From: Pseudomonas sp. LBUM920
Lineage (GTDB): Bacteria > Pseudomonadota > Gammaproteobacteria > Pseudomonadales > Pseudomonadaceae
Direction: 5' to 3'
Assembly (NCBI RefSeq): GCF_003852315.1
Contig: NZ_CP027762.1
Coordinates: 6,181,501-6,245,500 of the forward strand
DNA length: 64,000 nucleotides
The first letter of the stretch is position 1, and every line of letters begins with the position of its first letter. The notes under the pieces were generated by a model, which searched no databases, was not told the origin of the DNA, and worked only from the letters and a program-made list of their open reading frames with translations. Below, one piece after another: positions 44,125-53,068 of this stretch. The translations under genes were made by a program, and so were the position numbers.

Positions 44125-44439
44125 ATGCGTCTCAAATATGCTGTCGCAACCCTCGCTGTGCTTTCCCTACCTGTCGGTTCAGCCATGGCCGACAGCTTCT
44201 GGCGCAATGTCATCTCGTCGGGTGCCACGACCGGCTCGACGTACCTGACCTTCAAGGACCACAAGCTGGTAGTCGCCGCCCAAGACGACGCTGGTAGCTT
44301 TGTCGCCAGCGACGGCGGCATCCGCGGCCCCTACCTGGAAGCTGCCATGCAGAAAGTTCGCGCCGACAACCCTGGCCTGCAAGCCACGGACATGGAGTTG
44401 GCCAACGCCATCCTCGCGAAAAATGCTGTGACCGAGTAA
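44125..44439 (+). CDS. DUF2388-family exported protein
   Basis: A 104-residue small secreted protein. A signal peptide ends near AMADSF; the mature part begins with FWRNVISSGATTGSTYLTFKD, the typical DUF2388 pattern seen in Pseudomonas. Function unknown. The start is the ATG following CCGGAGTCACCC. A terminator follows 11 bases after the stop. Confidence 0.9.
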   Translation: MRLKYAVATLAVLSLPVGSAMADSFWRNVISSGATTGSTYLTFKDHKLVVAAQDDAGSFVASDGGIRGPYLEAAMQKVRADNPGLQATDMELANAILAKNAVTE

Positions 44440-44450
44440 TACCTGCCCAT

Positions 44451-44481
44451 AAAAAATGCCGCTTTTTAAGCGGCATTTTTT
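44451..44481 (+). terminator. rho-independent terminator
   Basis: AAAAAATGCCGCTT and AAGCGGCATTTTTT form a strong stem around TTT and end in a T run; it terminates the DUF2388 gene. Confidence 0.92.
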
Positions 44482-44615
44482 ATGCCCGTTTCTCTACGAT
44501 CTCCGCCGCCGCCCAGACCTTCTGCTTTTTCCCGTTGAAAGCGGAAAACTCCTGCCGAACCCCAAAGTACCAAGCGCCACACTGAGATTCTCTTATATAA
44601 AGTGAATCATCTCCC

Positions 44616-45281
44616 ATGCAAAAACTTGCTTACGCTTTGGCTCTCTCTGCGTTAGCTGCACCTTTGGCTCAGGCAGAAAATTGGTACGGGTCGGCAAAAC
44701 TCAACAGTGCCCGTCAGAACCTCTCCAGTGCGCAATTGACCAGCCCACGCGTCACTGATCGCGTGCAGGCCCCTGACAGTAACAAAGCGTTCACTGGATC
44801 ACTGGCTCTAGGCTACGCCTTTGCTGATGGCTGGCGCCTGGAAGGGGAATACACCACGCGCAGCAGCTCGACGTTCGACTCCTATTGGGCGCCCTTCAAT
44901 GCCAACGTCAACCGCCTGGAGGTCGACAGCCAGCGCGTGATGCTCAACGGCTATAAAAATATCGCGGTCAATGACTGGCTGTCGTTCTACGCCATGGCCG
45001 GTATCGGCATGGCGCAAATTGATGCCGCGGGATACCAGAGCAATGCCACCCGCCAGTTCGCTAGTAACCGCCACTACAACTTTGCCTACAGCGCAGGCTT
45101 GGGCCTGGAGGCCAAGGTCAGCGAAAAAGTCACTCTGGGCACAGGTTGGCGTTACGTGGACATGGGCAAGGTCGAAACCGGCTACAACACCTTCGCTAAC
45201 CGGATAAACGCCCGCGATGAACAACTCAAGGGCAAACTCAAGGAGCAGAATGTGTTTCTTGAAGCTCGCGTTTCATTCTGA
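44616..45281 (+). CDS. outer-membrane beta-barrel protein (OmpA/opacity-like)
   Basis: A 221-residue protein with a signal peptide (ALAAPLAQAENW) and alternating amphipathic strands: GSLALGYAFADGWRLEGEYT, KNIAVNDWLSFYAMAGIGMAQI, SAGLGLEAKVSEKVTLGTGWRY, and a C-terminal LEARVSF strand ending in Phe. Consistent with an eight-stranded barrel. Function unknown. Monocistronic with a terminator after the stop. Confidence 0.9.
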   Translation: MQKLAYALALSALAAPLAQAENWYGSAKLNSARQNLSSAQLTSPRVTDRVQAPDSNKAFTGSLALGYAFADGWRLEGEYTTRSSSTFDSYWAPFNANVNRLEVDSQRVMLNGYKNIAVNDWLSFYAMAGIGMAQIDAAGYQSNATRQFASNRHYNFAYSAGLGLEAKVSEKVTLGTGWRYVDMGKVETGYNTFANRINARDEQLKGKLKEQNVFLEARVSF

Positions 45282-45291
45282 CCTGCAACAG

Positions 45292-45318
45292 AAAATGCCG
45301 CTGACAAGCGGCATTTTT
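45292..45318 (+). terminator. rho-independent terminator
   Basis: AAAATGCCGCT-GACA-AGCGGCATTTTT follows the beta-barrel gene stop by 10 bases. Confidence 0.92.
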
Positions 45319-45436
45319 ATGCGCCACATGACAATTCGTTCACCGACGACAGGCTATATTCAGTCGAGCCGTGCAACCATGCGGTACTGATACCTCTCTT
45401 ACTCATCGCCTATCTGAAACGGATGCCTTCGTCGTT

Positions 45437-46579
45437 ATGAGCCAACAGCCCTTTCTGCCGTTTTCCAAACCTACCATTGACGAAGCGACCATCTCGGCGG
45501 TCGGCGATGTACTGCGCTCGGGCTGGATCACCAGCGGGCCGAAAGTGCAGGCGTTCGAAGCGCAGCTCTCGGAATACTTTGGCGGCCGTCCGGTGCGTAC
45601 CTTCAATTCCGGCACCTGCACCATGGAGATCGCGTTGCGCATCGCCGGCATCGGGCCTGGGGATGAAGTGATCACCACGCCGATTTCCTGGGTCGCCACG
45701 GCCAACGTGATTCTGGAAGTAGGTGCCACGCCGGTATTTGCGGATATCGACCCGGTCACCCGCAATATCGACCTGGCTCAGGTAGAAGCCGCGATCACCC
45801 CGCGCACCAAGGCGATCATTCCTGTGTACCTGGCGGGCCTGCCCCTGGATATGCCGATGCTCTACGCGCTGGCCAACAAGTACAACCTGCGCATTGTCGA
45901 AGACGCCGCCCAGGCATTGGGTTCCAGCTGGGATGGCGAGCGTATCGGCGCGACCGGCGACTTCGTGTCGTTCAGCTTCCAGGCGAACAAGAACATCACG
46001 TCTTCCGAAGGCGGTTGCTTGGTGTTGAACAATGCCGAGGAAGCCCGTCTGGCTGAAAAGTATCGCCTGCAAGGTGTTACCCGCACCGGCTTCGATGGCC
46101 TGGACGTGGATGTGCTGGGCGGCAAGTTCAACATGACCGATATCGCCGCCGCTATCGGCCTGGGCCAGTTTGCGCATATCGAGAAAATCACTGCGCATCG
46201 CCAGAACCTCGCACGCCATTACTTCAAGTGCTTCGGCAGCGACTTTGAAGCGCAATATGGCGCGCAACTGCCGCCAGCTGATTTCGAAAACAGCAACTGG
46301 CACCTGTTCCAGTTGGTACTGCCGGAGCGTCAGGACGGTCTGCCCGCCCGCGCTACGTTCATGGAACAAATGCAGGCCCACGGCGTCGGCATTGGCTATC
46401 ACTACCCGCCAATCCACCTGCTGAGCTTGTATCGGGCGCAGGGTTTCAAGGAAGGCATGTTCCCGGTGGCGGAGCGTGTTGGGCGTTTGATCGTATCGTT
46501 GCCGATGTTCACGGCGATGACAGAAGCGGACGTAGAGCGGTCTGTAGCGGCGGTAAAAGCGGTACTGAAAGCGAGCTGA
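45437..46579 (+). CDS. DegT/DnrJ/EryC1/StrS aminotransferase (ArnB-like)
   Basis: A 380-residue PLP enzyme. Lys185 in SFQANKNITSSEGG is the Schiff-base lysine; FNSGTCTMEIALR, TPISWVATANVILEVGA and VEDAAQALGS are standard. LPFSKPTIDEATISAVGDVLRSGWITSGPK begins like ArnB-type sugar aminotransferases. Start ATG 45437 is preferred over a longer one at 45371. It lies alone, where P. aeruginosa-like gene order would place gcvP before gcvH. Substrate unknown. Confidence 0.88.
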   Translation: MSQQPFLPFSKPTIDEATISAVGDVLRSGWITSGPKVQAFEAQLSEYFGGRPVRTFNSGTCTMEIALRIAGIGPGDEVITTPISWVATANVILEVGATPVFADIDPVTRNIDLAQVEAAITPRTKAIIPVYLAGLPLDMPMLYALANKYNLRIVEDAAQALGSSWDGERIGATGDFVSFSFQANKNITSSEGGCLVLNNAEEARLAEKYRLQGVTRTGFDGLDVDVLGGKFNMTDIAAAIGLGQFAHIEKITAHRQNLARHYFKCFGSDFEAQYGAQLPPADFENSNWHLFQLVLPERQDGLPARATFMEQMQAHGVGIGYHYPPIHLLSLYRAQGFKEGMFPVAERVGRLIVSLPMFTAMTEADVERSVAAVKAVLKAS

Positions 46580-46608
46580 AAACAAACTGCCAGCTATCCG
46601 CAATCAAC

Positions 46609-46696
46609 TGTGGGAGCTGGCTTGCCTGCGATGCCGGCACCGCGGTGATTCAATCACACCGTAGTGATGCTATCGCAGGCAAGCCAGCTCCCACAT
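46609..46696. repeat. paired REP element (GGCTTGCCTGCGAT subtype)
   Basis: TGTGGGAGCTGGCTTGCCTG and CAGGCAAGCCAGCTCCCACA flank an ATGCCGGCACC...GGTGATGC middle. It lies at the convergent end of the aminotransferase gene and gcvH. Confidence 0.9.
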
Positions 46697-46724
46697 TGAT
46701 TTGTGCTGTTCCAACGGCTTGCGT

Positions 46725-47108
46725 TTACTCGCCGATGGCCGCTTTGTAGCCAGCGGCATCAAGCAGTTTTTCCAAGTCAGCCGGGTTGCTTGGCTTGAGC
46801 TTGAAGATCCAGGCGCCATACGGGTCGGAGTTCAACAGTTCAGGGCTGCCGCTCAGTTCCTCGTTGACGGCGATCACTTCGCCAGCAACCGGTGAGTAGA
46901 TATCTGACGCAGCTTTCACCGACTCAACGACGCCAGCCTGGCCTTGAGCGTCAAAGTTGGCACCCACCTCAGCCAGCTCAACGAACACCACATCACCCAA
47001 AGCTTCCTGAGCATGGTCGGAGATACCGACGGTCACGGTGCCGTCGGCTTCCAGACGGGCCCACTCGTGACTTTCGGCAAAACGCAGGTCGGCAGGGATA
47101 TCGCTCAT
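46725..47108 (-). CDS. gcvH: glycine cleavage system H protein
   Basis: A 127-residue lipoyl-carrier protein. Lys65 in VESVKAASDIYSPV is the lipoylation site; LRFAESHEWARLE opens the family pattern. It shuttles the aminomethyl group between P, T and L proteins. Start ATG 47108. It lies 52 bases after gcvT. The gcvP gene expected next is absent. Confidence 0.96.
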   Translation of the reverse strand: MSDIPADLRFAESHEWARLEADGTVTVGISDHAQEALGDVVFVELAEVGANFDAQGQAGVVESVKAASDIYSPVAGEVIAVNEELSGSPELLNSDPYGAWIFKLKPSNPADLEKLLDAAGYKAAIGE

Positions 47109-47160
47109 AGTCTGTGTCCTCAAGAAGAAATGTCAGCGGCCTCAGGCCTGCCGGAAATAG

Positions 47161-48243
47161 TTAGATCAAGGTTTTGCCATGGCGCACGAAGGTCGGTTTG
47201 ACCACTCGAACCGGGTACCACTTGCCGCGGATTTCCACTTCGGCCCGATCGGTGGTGGCCGTCGGTACGCGCGCCAGGGCAATGGATTTGCTCAGCGTAG
47301 GAGAGAAACTACCACTGGTTATCTCCCCTTCGCCAACATTGGCGATACGAACCACCTGATGAGCGCGTAAAACACCACGCTCTTCCAGTACCAGCCCGAC
47401 CAATTTGAACTGCACACCTGCGGCCTTTTCCGCCTCAAGGGCAGTGCGGCCGATGAACTGACGCTCAGCCGGTTCCCAGGCGATGCTCCAGGCCATATTG
47501 GCCGCCAGAGGCGATACATGCTGGTGAATATCCTGGCCGTACAGGTTCATGCCGGCTTCGAGGCGAAGCGTATCGCGGGCGCCAAGGCCGATAGGTGAGA
47601 TACCGGCCCCTACCAGATCGTTGAAAAAGCCCGGAGCCTGCTCGGCCGGCAGGACAATTTCCAGGCCGTCTTCGCCGGTGTAACCCGTGCGGGCGATAAA
47701 CCAATCGCCATCGGCCTGGCCTTCAAAGGGCTTGAGCTGGTGGATAAGCGTGCCGCGGGCTTGCGTGACCAGCTCGGCGATTTTCTGCCGGGCGTGCGGG
47801 CCTTGAATGGCGAGCATCGCCAATTCTGGCCGCTCATGCAGCTGAGCCGCGTAGTCGCCCAGCTGTGCTTGCATCCAGGCCATGTCCTGATCACGCGTAG
47901 CGGCGTTGACCACCAGCCGGTAACCGGTCTCGGTGCGGTAAACGATCATGTCGTCCACCACGCCGCCCTGCTCATTGAGCATGGCGCTGTAAAGCGCACG
48001 GCCGCAGCCATGCAAACGATCGACATCATTGGCCAGCAGGTGCTGGAGCCATTCCTTGGCCTGAAGGCCTGTGACATCGATCACGGTCATATGAGATACG
48101 TCAAACACCCCGCAGTCGCGTCGCACCTGATGGTGCTCTTCAACTTGCGAGCCGTAGTGCAGAGGCATATCCCAACCGCCAAAATCGACCATTTTCGCGC
48201 CGAGGGCGAGATGCAGGTCATACAGAGGCGTACGCTGTCCCAT
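47161..48243 (-). CDS. gcvT: glycine cleavage system T protein (aminomethyltransferase)
   Basis: A 360-residue folate-dependent enzyme. TPLYDLHLALGAKMVDFGGWDMPLHYGSQVEEH is the start typical of GcvT; LDLEAGMNLYG-type helix and YTGEDGLEI are also present. It transfers the methylene group to tetrahydrofolate and releases ammonia. Start ATG 48243 follows GGAG at good spacing; a longer reading to 48297 is poorer. Promoter-like TACAAT on the minus strand at 48371-48376 may drive gcvTH. Confidence 0.95.
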   Translation of the reverse strand: MGQRTPLYDLHLALGAKMVDFGGWDMPLHYGSQVEEHHQVRRDCGVFDVSHMTVIDVTGLQAKEWLQHLLANDVDRLHGCGRALYSAMLNEQGGVVDDMIVYRTETGYRLVVNAATRDQDMAWMQAQLGDYAAQLHERPELAMLAIQGPHARQKIAELVTQARGTLIHQLKPFEGQADGDWFIARTGYTGEDGLEIVLPAEQAPGFFNDLVGAGISPIGLGARDTLRLEAGMNLYGQDIHQHVSPLAANMAWSIAWEPAERQFIGRTALEAEKAAGVQFKLVGLVLEERGVLRAHQVVRIANVGEGEITSGSFSPTLSKSIALARVPTATTDRAEVEIRGKWYPVRVVKPTFVRHGKTLI

Positions 48244-48399
48244 GGGTTTCTCCTTCCGGGATTGGCGAAGATGCACAGAGCTGCTGTTTGCGCTCAATAC
48301 CTCTGACTACAAGGCCTGCAGCGACACACAGCGACTCGATCCGAAGGACGGAGCGCACCGAATGCCGCGCATTGTAGCCGCAAGCCGTAGGACTGGCAC

Positions 48400-50016
48400 C
48401 TAACCGATTTGCCGGGCGGAGCGTCGAATCAGGCCGATCACCGGCAACAGGCCCACCAACACCAACGTGAGTGCGGGTAATGAGGCTCGCGCCCACTCCC
48501 CTTCGCTGGTCATTTCAAAAATTCGTACAGCCAGGGTGTCCCAGCCAAACGGGCGCATCAGCAGGGTCGCAGGCATTTCCTTGAGCACATCGACAAACAC
48601 CAGCAGCGCCGCGCTCAACGTCCCCGGCAGCAACAGCGGCAGATACACTTTGCAAAACAGTCGCGGTCCGCTCACGCCGAGGCTGCGCGCGGCTTCCGGC
48701 AACGAAGGGCGGATTCGCGCCAGGCTGTTTTCCAACGGCCCGTAGGCCACTGCCAGGAAACGCACCAGATACGCCAGCACCAGCGCCGACAGGCTGCCCA
48801 GCAACAGAGGCTTGCCCGCGCCGCCGAGCCAACTCGACAATGGCACCACCAGTTCACGGTCCAGGTAGCTGAACGCCAGCATGATCGACACGGCCAGCAC
48901 CGAGCCCGGCAAGGCATAGCCGACATTACCCAGGCTGATCCCGGAGCGAATCGCCCGCGTAGGCGCCAGGCGATTGGCAAAGGCCAATATCAACGCCACG
49001 CTGACCGTAATCAGTGCCGCGATGCCACCCAGGTAAAGGGTATGGATGATCAAGCCGCTGTAACGCTCATCCAGGTCGAAACGGCCACGTTGCCAGAACC
49101 AGGCGACCAGTTGCAGCATGGGGATGACAAAGGCGCAGGCGAACACCAAGCCGCACCACGTGCTGGCTGCCGCCGCTTTGAAACCGCGCAGGTGATACAA
49201 CGCCTCGCCACGGGGTCGCTCATTACTCGGGCGGCTGGCGCCTCGGGCACGTCGTTCGCCGTACAGCACCAGCATCACCACCAGAAGCAACAGGCTGGCG
49301 AGTTGGGCGGCGCTGGAAAGGCTGAAAAAGCCGTACCAGGTCTTGTAGATGGCCGTAGTGAAGGTGTCGAAGTTGAACACCGAAACCGCGCCGAAGTCCG
49401 CCAGGGTTTCCATCAATGCCAAGGCGACGCCGGCACCAATCGCCGGCCGCGCCATGGGCAATGCGACACGCCAGAACGCTTGCCATGGCGATTGACCGAG
49501 CACCCGCGCCGCTTCCATAAGGCCTTTGCCCTGCGCCAAAAATGCAGTGCGCGCCAACAGGTAGACGTAGGGATAGAACACCAGCACCAGCACGATGATC
49601 ACGCCGCTGGTAGAGCGCACGCGTGGCAGGCGCAGGCCGTTGCCGAACCATTCGCGCAGCAGGGTTTGCACCGGCCCCGCGAAATCCAGTAGGCCGACAA
49701 ACACAAAAGCCAGCACGTAGGCCGGAATCGCGAAGGGCAGCATCAACGCCCAGTCGAGCCAGCGCCGCCCCGGAAATTCGCAGAGGCTGGTCAGCCAGGC
49801 CAGGCTTACGCCCAACAGCGTCACGCCGGCGCCAACGCCCAACACCAATGTCAGGGTGTTGCCCAGCAGGCGGGGCATCTGGGTTTCCCACAGGTGCGAC
49901 CAGATCTGTTGATCGATGCTCTGCCAGGACAGCAACAACACGCTCAGCGGCAACAGCACCAGTGCGGCGACGGTGAAAACCGGCAGGTACCAGCGACGTT
50001 GGGCGGGGTGGGCCAA
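48400..50016 (-). CDS. iron(III) ABC transporter permease (FbpB/SfuB-like)
   Basis: A 538-residue double-size permease with about 12 transmembrane helices and two EAA loops (EAARVLGQSPWQAFWRVALPMARPAIGAG in the first half; PEAARSLGVSGPRLFCKVYLPLLLPG in the second). A fused duplicated permease of this size is typical for FbpB. It follows the binding-protein gene with a REP pair between. The ATPase is not in this window. Confidence 0.9.
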   Translation of the reverse strand: MAHPAQRRWYLPVFTVAALVLLPLSVLLLSWQSIDQQIWSHLWETQMPRLLGNTLTLVLGVGAGVTLLGVSLAWLTSLCEFPGRRWLDWALMLPFAIPAYVLAFVFVGLLDFAGPVQTLLREWFGNGLRLPRVRSTSGVIIVLVLVFYPYVYLLARTAFLAQGKGLMEAARVLGQSPWQAFWRVALPMARPAIGAGVALALMETLADFGAVSVFNFDTFTTAIYKTWYGFFSLSSAAQLASLLLLVVMLVLYGERRARGASRPSNERPRGEALYHLRGFKAAAASTWCGLVFACAFVIPMLQLVAWFWQRGRFDLDERYSGLIIHTLYLGGIAALITVSVALILAFANRLAPTRAIRSGISLGNVGYALPGSVLAVSIMLAFSYLDRELVVPLSSWLGGAGKPLLLGSLSALVLAYLVRFLAVAYGPLENSLARIRPSLPEAARSLGVSGPRLFCKVYLPLLLPGTLSAALLVFVDVLKEMPATLLMRPFGWDTLAVRIFEMTSEGEWARASLPALTLVLVGLLPVIGLIRRSARQIG

Positions 50017-50061
50017 GGAAAAGCTCTCTGGAAATGAAGGTTATGAAGTCGCGGCTAACAC

Positions 50062-50181
50062 TGTGGGAGCGGGTTGTGTGGGGGCGGGCTGGCCCGCGAT
50101 GCAGGCACCTCGGTGCGTCAGTCACACCGAGGTAATGCTATCGCAGGCAAGCCAGCTCCCACACAAGGCCGCTCCCACATT
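50062..50181. repeat. nested paired REP element within the fbp operon
   Basis: Two layers are visible: outer TGTGGGAGCGG...GCCGCTCCCACATTT, and inner TGTGGGGGCGGGCTGGCCCGCGAT...TATCGCAGGCAAGCCAGCTCCCACA. It lies between the binding protein and permease genes. Confidence 0.85.
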
Positions 50182-50192
50182 TAGATCGGTAC

Positions 50193-51197
50193 TCAGTTCC
50201 AGCCCGCGCGATCCATCAGGCGAATGGCCTCAGCCTGACGTTTACCGGCTACCTCCACCGGCAAGGTATCGGCCACGAACTTGCCCCAGGTTGCGACTTC
50301 CGCCGATGGCGGCACAGCGGGGTTGGCCGGAAACTCCTGGTTCACGTCGGCAAAGATCTTCTGCGCCTCAGGCGTGGTCATCCATTCCACCAAGGCCTTG
50401 GCGGCTTCCGGGTGCGGCGCATGTTTGGTCAGGCCGATGCCCGACAGGTTCACATGCACGCCACGGTCGCCCTGGTTCGGCCAGAACAGCTTCACCGCGA
50501 GGTCCGGTTTCTGCTTGTGCAAGCGGCCGTAGTAGTAGGTGTTGACGATGCCTACGTCGCACTGCCCGGCGTTGATCGCTTCGAGCACGGCGATGTCATC
50601 GGAGAACACGTCGGTGGACAGGTTGTTGACCCAACCCTTGACGATTTCTTCGGTCTTGGCCGCGCCATGGGTTTCGATCAGCGTGGCGGTCAGCGACTGG
50701 TTGTAGACCTTCTTCGCCGTGCGTAGGCACAGACGCCCTTCCCATTGCTTGACGGCCAGCGCTTCGTAGGTGGTCAGGTCACTGGGCTTTACCCGGTCGG
50801 TGGAATAGGCGATGGTCCGCGCGCGCAGGCTCAAGCCGGTCCACGCATGGTTGGAAGAGCGGTATTGCAGGGGGATATTCTTGTCGATCACTGCAGAGGT
50901 GAACGGCTGCAGGATGCCCATCTGTTCGGCTTGCCAGAGGTTGCCGGCATCGACGGTGAGCAGCAGGTCAGCCGTGGCGTTTTCGCCTTCGGCCTTGATC
51001 CGCTGCATCAAGGGGGCTTCCTTGTCGGTGATAAACTTCACCTGCACGCCGGTCTTCTGGGTGTAGGCGTCAAACACCGGTTTGATCAGTTCGTCGATGC
51101 GCGAGGAGTAGACCACGACTTCGTCGGCTGCCTGCACGGTGGTGCTGCCGATAAGGGTGAGTGCCAGGGCAGTCAGGAGGCGCTTGGGTGCCAACAT
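50193..51197 (-). CDS. iron(III)-binding periplasmic protein (FbpA/FutA-like)
   Basis: A 334-residue binding protein: signal peptide ending near VQAAD, then VVVYSSRIDELIKPVFDAYTQKTGVQV. The VNTYYYGRLHKQ triplet of tyrosines is characteristic of ferric-ion binders. It is followed on the same strand by the permease gene. Predicted Fur regulation is likely, but I did not find a clear Fur box. Confidence 0.9.
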   Translation of the reverse strand: MLAPKRLLTALALTLIGSTTVQAADEVVVYSSRIDELIKPVFDAYTQKTGVQVKFITDKEAPLMQRIKAEGENATADLLLTVDAGNLWQAEQMGILQPFTSAVIDKNIPLQYRSSNHAWTGLSLRARTIAYSTDRVKPSDLTTYEALAVKQWEGRLCLRTAKKVYNQSLTATLIETHGAAKTEEIVKGWVNNLSTDVFSDDIAVLEAINAGQCDVGIVNTYYYGRLHKQKPDLAVKLFWPNQGDRGVHVNLSGIGLTKHAPHPEAAKALVEWMTTPEAQKIFADVNQEFPANPAVPPSAEVATWGKFVADTLPVEVAGKRQAEAIRLMDRAGWN

Positions 51198-51308
51198 GGG
51201 TGCGGTCTCTCATTTGCAAAAAGAGGGCAAATGATAAGGACTCACATTTAGTAGCGCTTGCTGGAGGCGTTACCAGATGTTGCATAGTTGGGATGTGCGC
51301 TGGATGGG

Positions 51309-51342
51309 CTGGCCTCATCGGGGCAAGCCCCCTCCCACAGGG
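51309..51342. repeat. single REP-like half element
   Basis: CCTCATCGGGGCAAGCCCCC followed by TCCCACAG resembles one REP arm, between the fbpA-like start and the end of the ubiI-like gene. No partner arm was seen. Confidence 0.55.
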
Positions 51343-51355
51343 GGCATATTTCGAT

Positions 51356-52579
51356 TCAGGGCTTTGCGAGGTCTGGCAGGTCGCCCGTGAGCCCGAGGGC
51401 CTGGCGCACAAACACTGCCTTGGCTTCGGGCATCTGGTCGACCAGTTTCAATCCGGCATTACGCAGCCAACGCAACGGCAGCCGGTCCGCCTGGAACAAC
51501 CGTTCAAAGCCTTCCATTGCCGCCATCAGCGCGAGGTTATGCGGCATGCGCCGACGCTCGTAACGGCTCAGCACCTTCACATCCGCCAGGCGCTCGCCGC
51601 GTTCGGTCGCCGACAACAGCACTTCAGCCAGCACCGCCGCATCAAGAAAGCCCAGGTTCACACCTTGCCCCGCCAACGGGTGGATGACGTGGGCCGCGTC
51701 ACCGATCAACGCCAGGCCTTCGGCCACATAGCGTTTGGCGTGGCGCTGGCGCAACGGCACACAGACCCGTGGATCGGCGCTGATGACCGTACCGAGTCGC
51801 CCTTCAAAGGCTCGCTCCAGCTCACGGCGGAAGCGTTCATCATCCAACGCCATCAGGCGCTCGGACTCAGCGGGTGTGGTCGACCACACGATCGAGCACC
51901 AGTCCTCTTGCCCATCGCGCACCAGCGGCAAAAATGCCAGCGGGCCGGTATCGGTAAAGCGTTGCCACGCCGTGCGCTGGTGCGGCTGGCTGCAGCGCAC
52001 GCTGGTGACGATGGCGTTGTGCAGGTAATCCCACTCGCGCGTGGCGGTGCCGGTCAAGCGGCGCACAGCAGAATTGGCGCCGTCGGCGGCCACCACCAGG
52101 GGCGCACGCAATTTGCGACCGTCGGCCAGGGTCAGCAGCCAGTCATCGCCGGAGCGACGCATCTGCTCCAGGCGCGCGTTGGCCAGCAGGCCCAGGTCGC
52201 AGTCGTGCAGGCGGTCGAGCAAAGCATCCTGAACCACCCGGTTCTCGACGATATGCCCGAGCACTTCGGCATGCACACTGGCCGCCGAAAAATGGATCTG
52301 CCCGGTGCCGCTGCCGTCCCACACCTGCATTTCACCGTAAGGGCTGGCGCGCCGTTCGACAATGCCATCCCACACGCCCAGGCGCTCCAGAATGCGCTGG
52401 CTGGCGGCCGACAAGGCACTCACGCGGGGTTCGAAGGCCGCATCCTGGTCGAACGGTTTGACGCTCAGCGGGCTGCCATCGAGCAGCAGCACCTGCAGGC
52501 CACTGCCTTGCAACGCCAGCGCCAGGGCGCTTCCGACCATTCCGGCCCCGACAATCAGCACATCTGCGCGCATGTCCAT
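51356..52579 (-). CDS. ubiI: UbiH/UbiI/VisC-family FAD monooxygenase (UbiI-like)
   Basis: A 407-residue aromatic-ring hydroxylase for ubiquinone synthesis. VLIVGAGMVGSALALAL binds FAD; LVVAADGANSAVRRLTG is the DG motif; GDAAHVIHPLAGQGVNLGFLDA the second FAD motif. The paralogue UbiH is two genes upstream. P. aeruginosa PA5221 (VisC-like) holds the same place. Assignment to UbiI (C5 hydroxylation) is by context and is less sure than family. It is three bases from the DUF4442 gene. Confidence 0.85.
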   Translation of the reverse strand: MDMRADVLIVGAGMVGSALALALQGSGLQVLLLDGSPLSVKPFDQDAAFEPRVSALSAASQRILERLGVWDGIVERRASPYGEMQVWDGSGTGQIHFSAASVHAEVLGHIVENRVVQDALLDRLHDCDLGLLANARLEQMRRSGDDWLLTLADGRKLRAPLVVAADGANSAVRRLTGTATREWDYLHNAIVTSVRCSQPHQRTAWQRFTDTGPLAFLPLVRDGQEDWCSIVWSTTPAESERLMALDDERFRRELERAFEGRLGTVISADPRVCVPLRQRHAKRYVAEGLALIGDAAHVIHPLAGQGVNLGFLDAAVLAEVLLSATERGERLADVKVLSRYERRRMPHNLALMAAMEGFERLFQADRLPLRWLRNAGLKLVDQMPEAKAVFVRQALGLTGDLPDLAKP

Positions 52580-52582
52580 GCT

Positions 52583-53068
52583 TTAAGCCTGCTTTGCTGG
52601 CGGCTTGCGCCGCACGTAAAGGGTTTTGTCGACCCGCGCCACCAGAGTGCCGGAGCCGTCATGAATCTGTACTTTGAGGAGGGGCAAATACTTCTCGCCG
52701 CCTTCGGTTTGCCGGCGAATCTCGTCCAGCAAGGCCTCGTCGATGGAAAACTCAGCGTAGACCGGGCCTTTGCCCGGCGACACGAAGTCGATGCTCGCGG
52801 CTTTATCCCAGACGATGTAGTCGCGCCCCAGGTTCTCCATCAACAGCAACATGTAGAACGGATCGACCATCGAATACAGGCTGCCGCCAAATTGCGTACC
52901 GACGTAATTGCGGTTGTACCAGCCCAGGCCCATGCGCACCTTGGCATGGCGAAAATCGGCGCTGAGGACCTGCACCCGAATTCCCGCGCCCAGGTAAGGC
53001 GGGTACAGGGAGAGCACCCAGCGCAACAGCCGCGCCTTGCCCAGGCGTCGGGTCAGCCAGTTACGCAT
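52583..53068 (-). CDS. DUF4442 hotdog-fold protein
   Basis: A 161-residue protein of hotdog-thioesterase type: GLGWYNRNYVGTQFGGSLYSMVDPFYMLLLMENLG and VSPGKGPVYAEFSIDE fit the DUF4442 pattern. The position between ubiH and ubiI, overlapping ubiH by eight bases, suggests a link to quinone or acyl-thioester chemistry, but no substrate can be named. Confidence 0.85.
   Translation of the reverse strand: MRNWLTRRLGKARLLRWVLSLYPPYLGAGIRVQVLSADFRHAKVRMGLGWYNRNYVGTQFGGSLYSMVDPFYMLLLMENLGRDYIVWDKAASIDFVSPGKGPVYAEFSIDEALLDEIRRQTEGGEKYLPLLKVQIHDGSGTLVARVDKTLYVRRKPPAKQA

Noticed and set aside
48244..48399. Glycine riboswitch ahead of gcvT
   Set aside because: The region is short and I could not recognise the conserved paired core; nothing supports it beyond context.
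866..50181. CRISPR array
   Set aside because: The recurrent elements are inverted REP pairs scattered between genes, not evenly spaced direct repeats with unique spacers.
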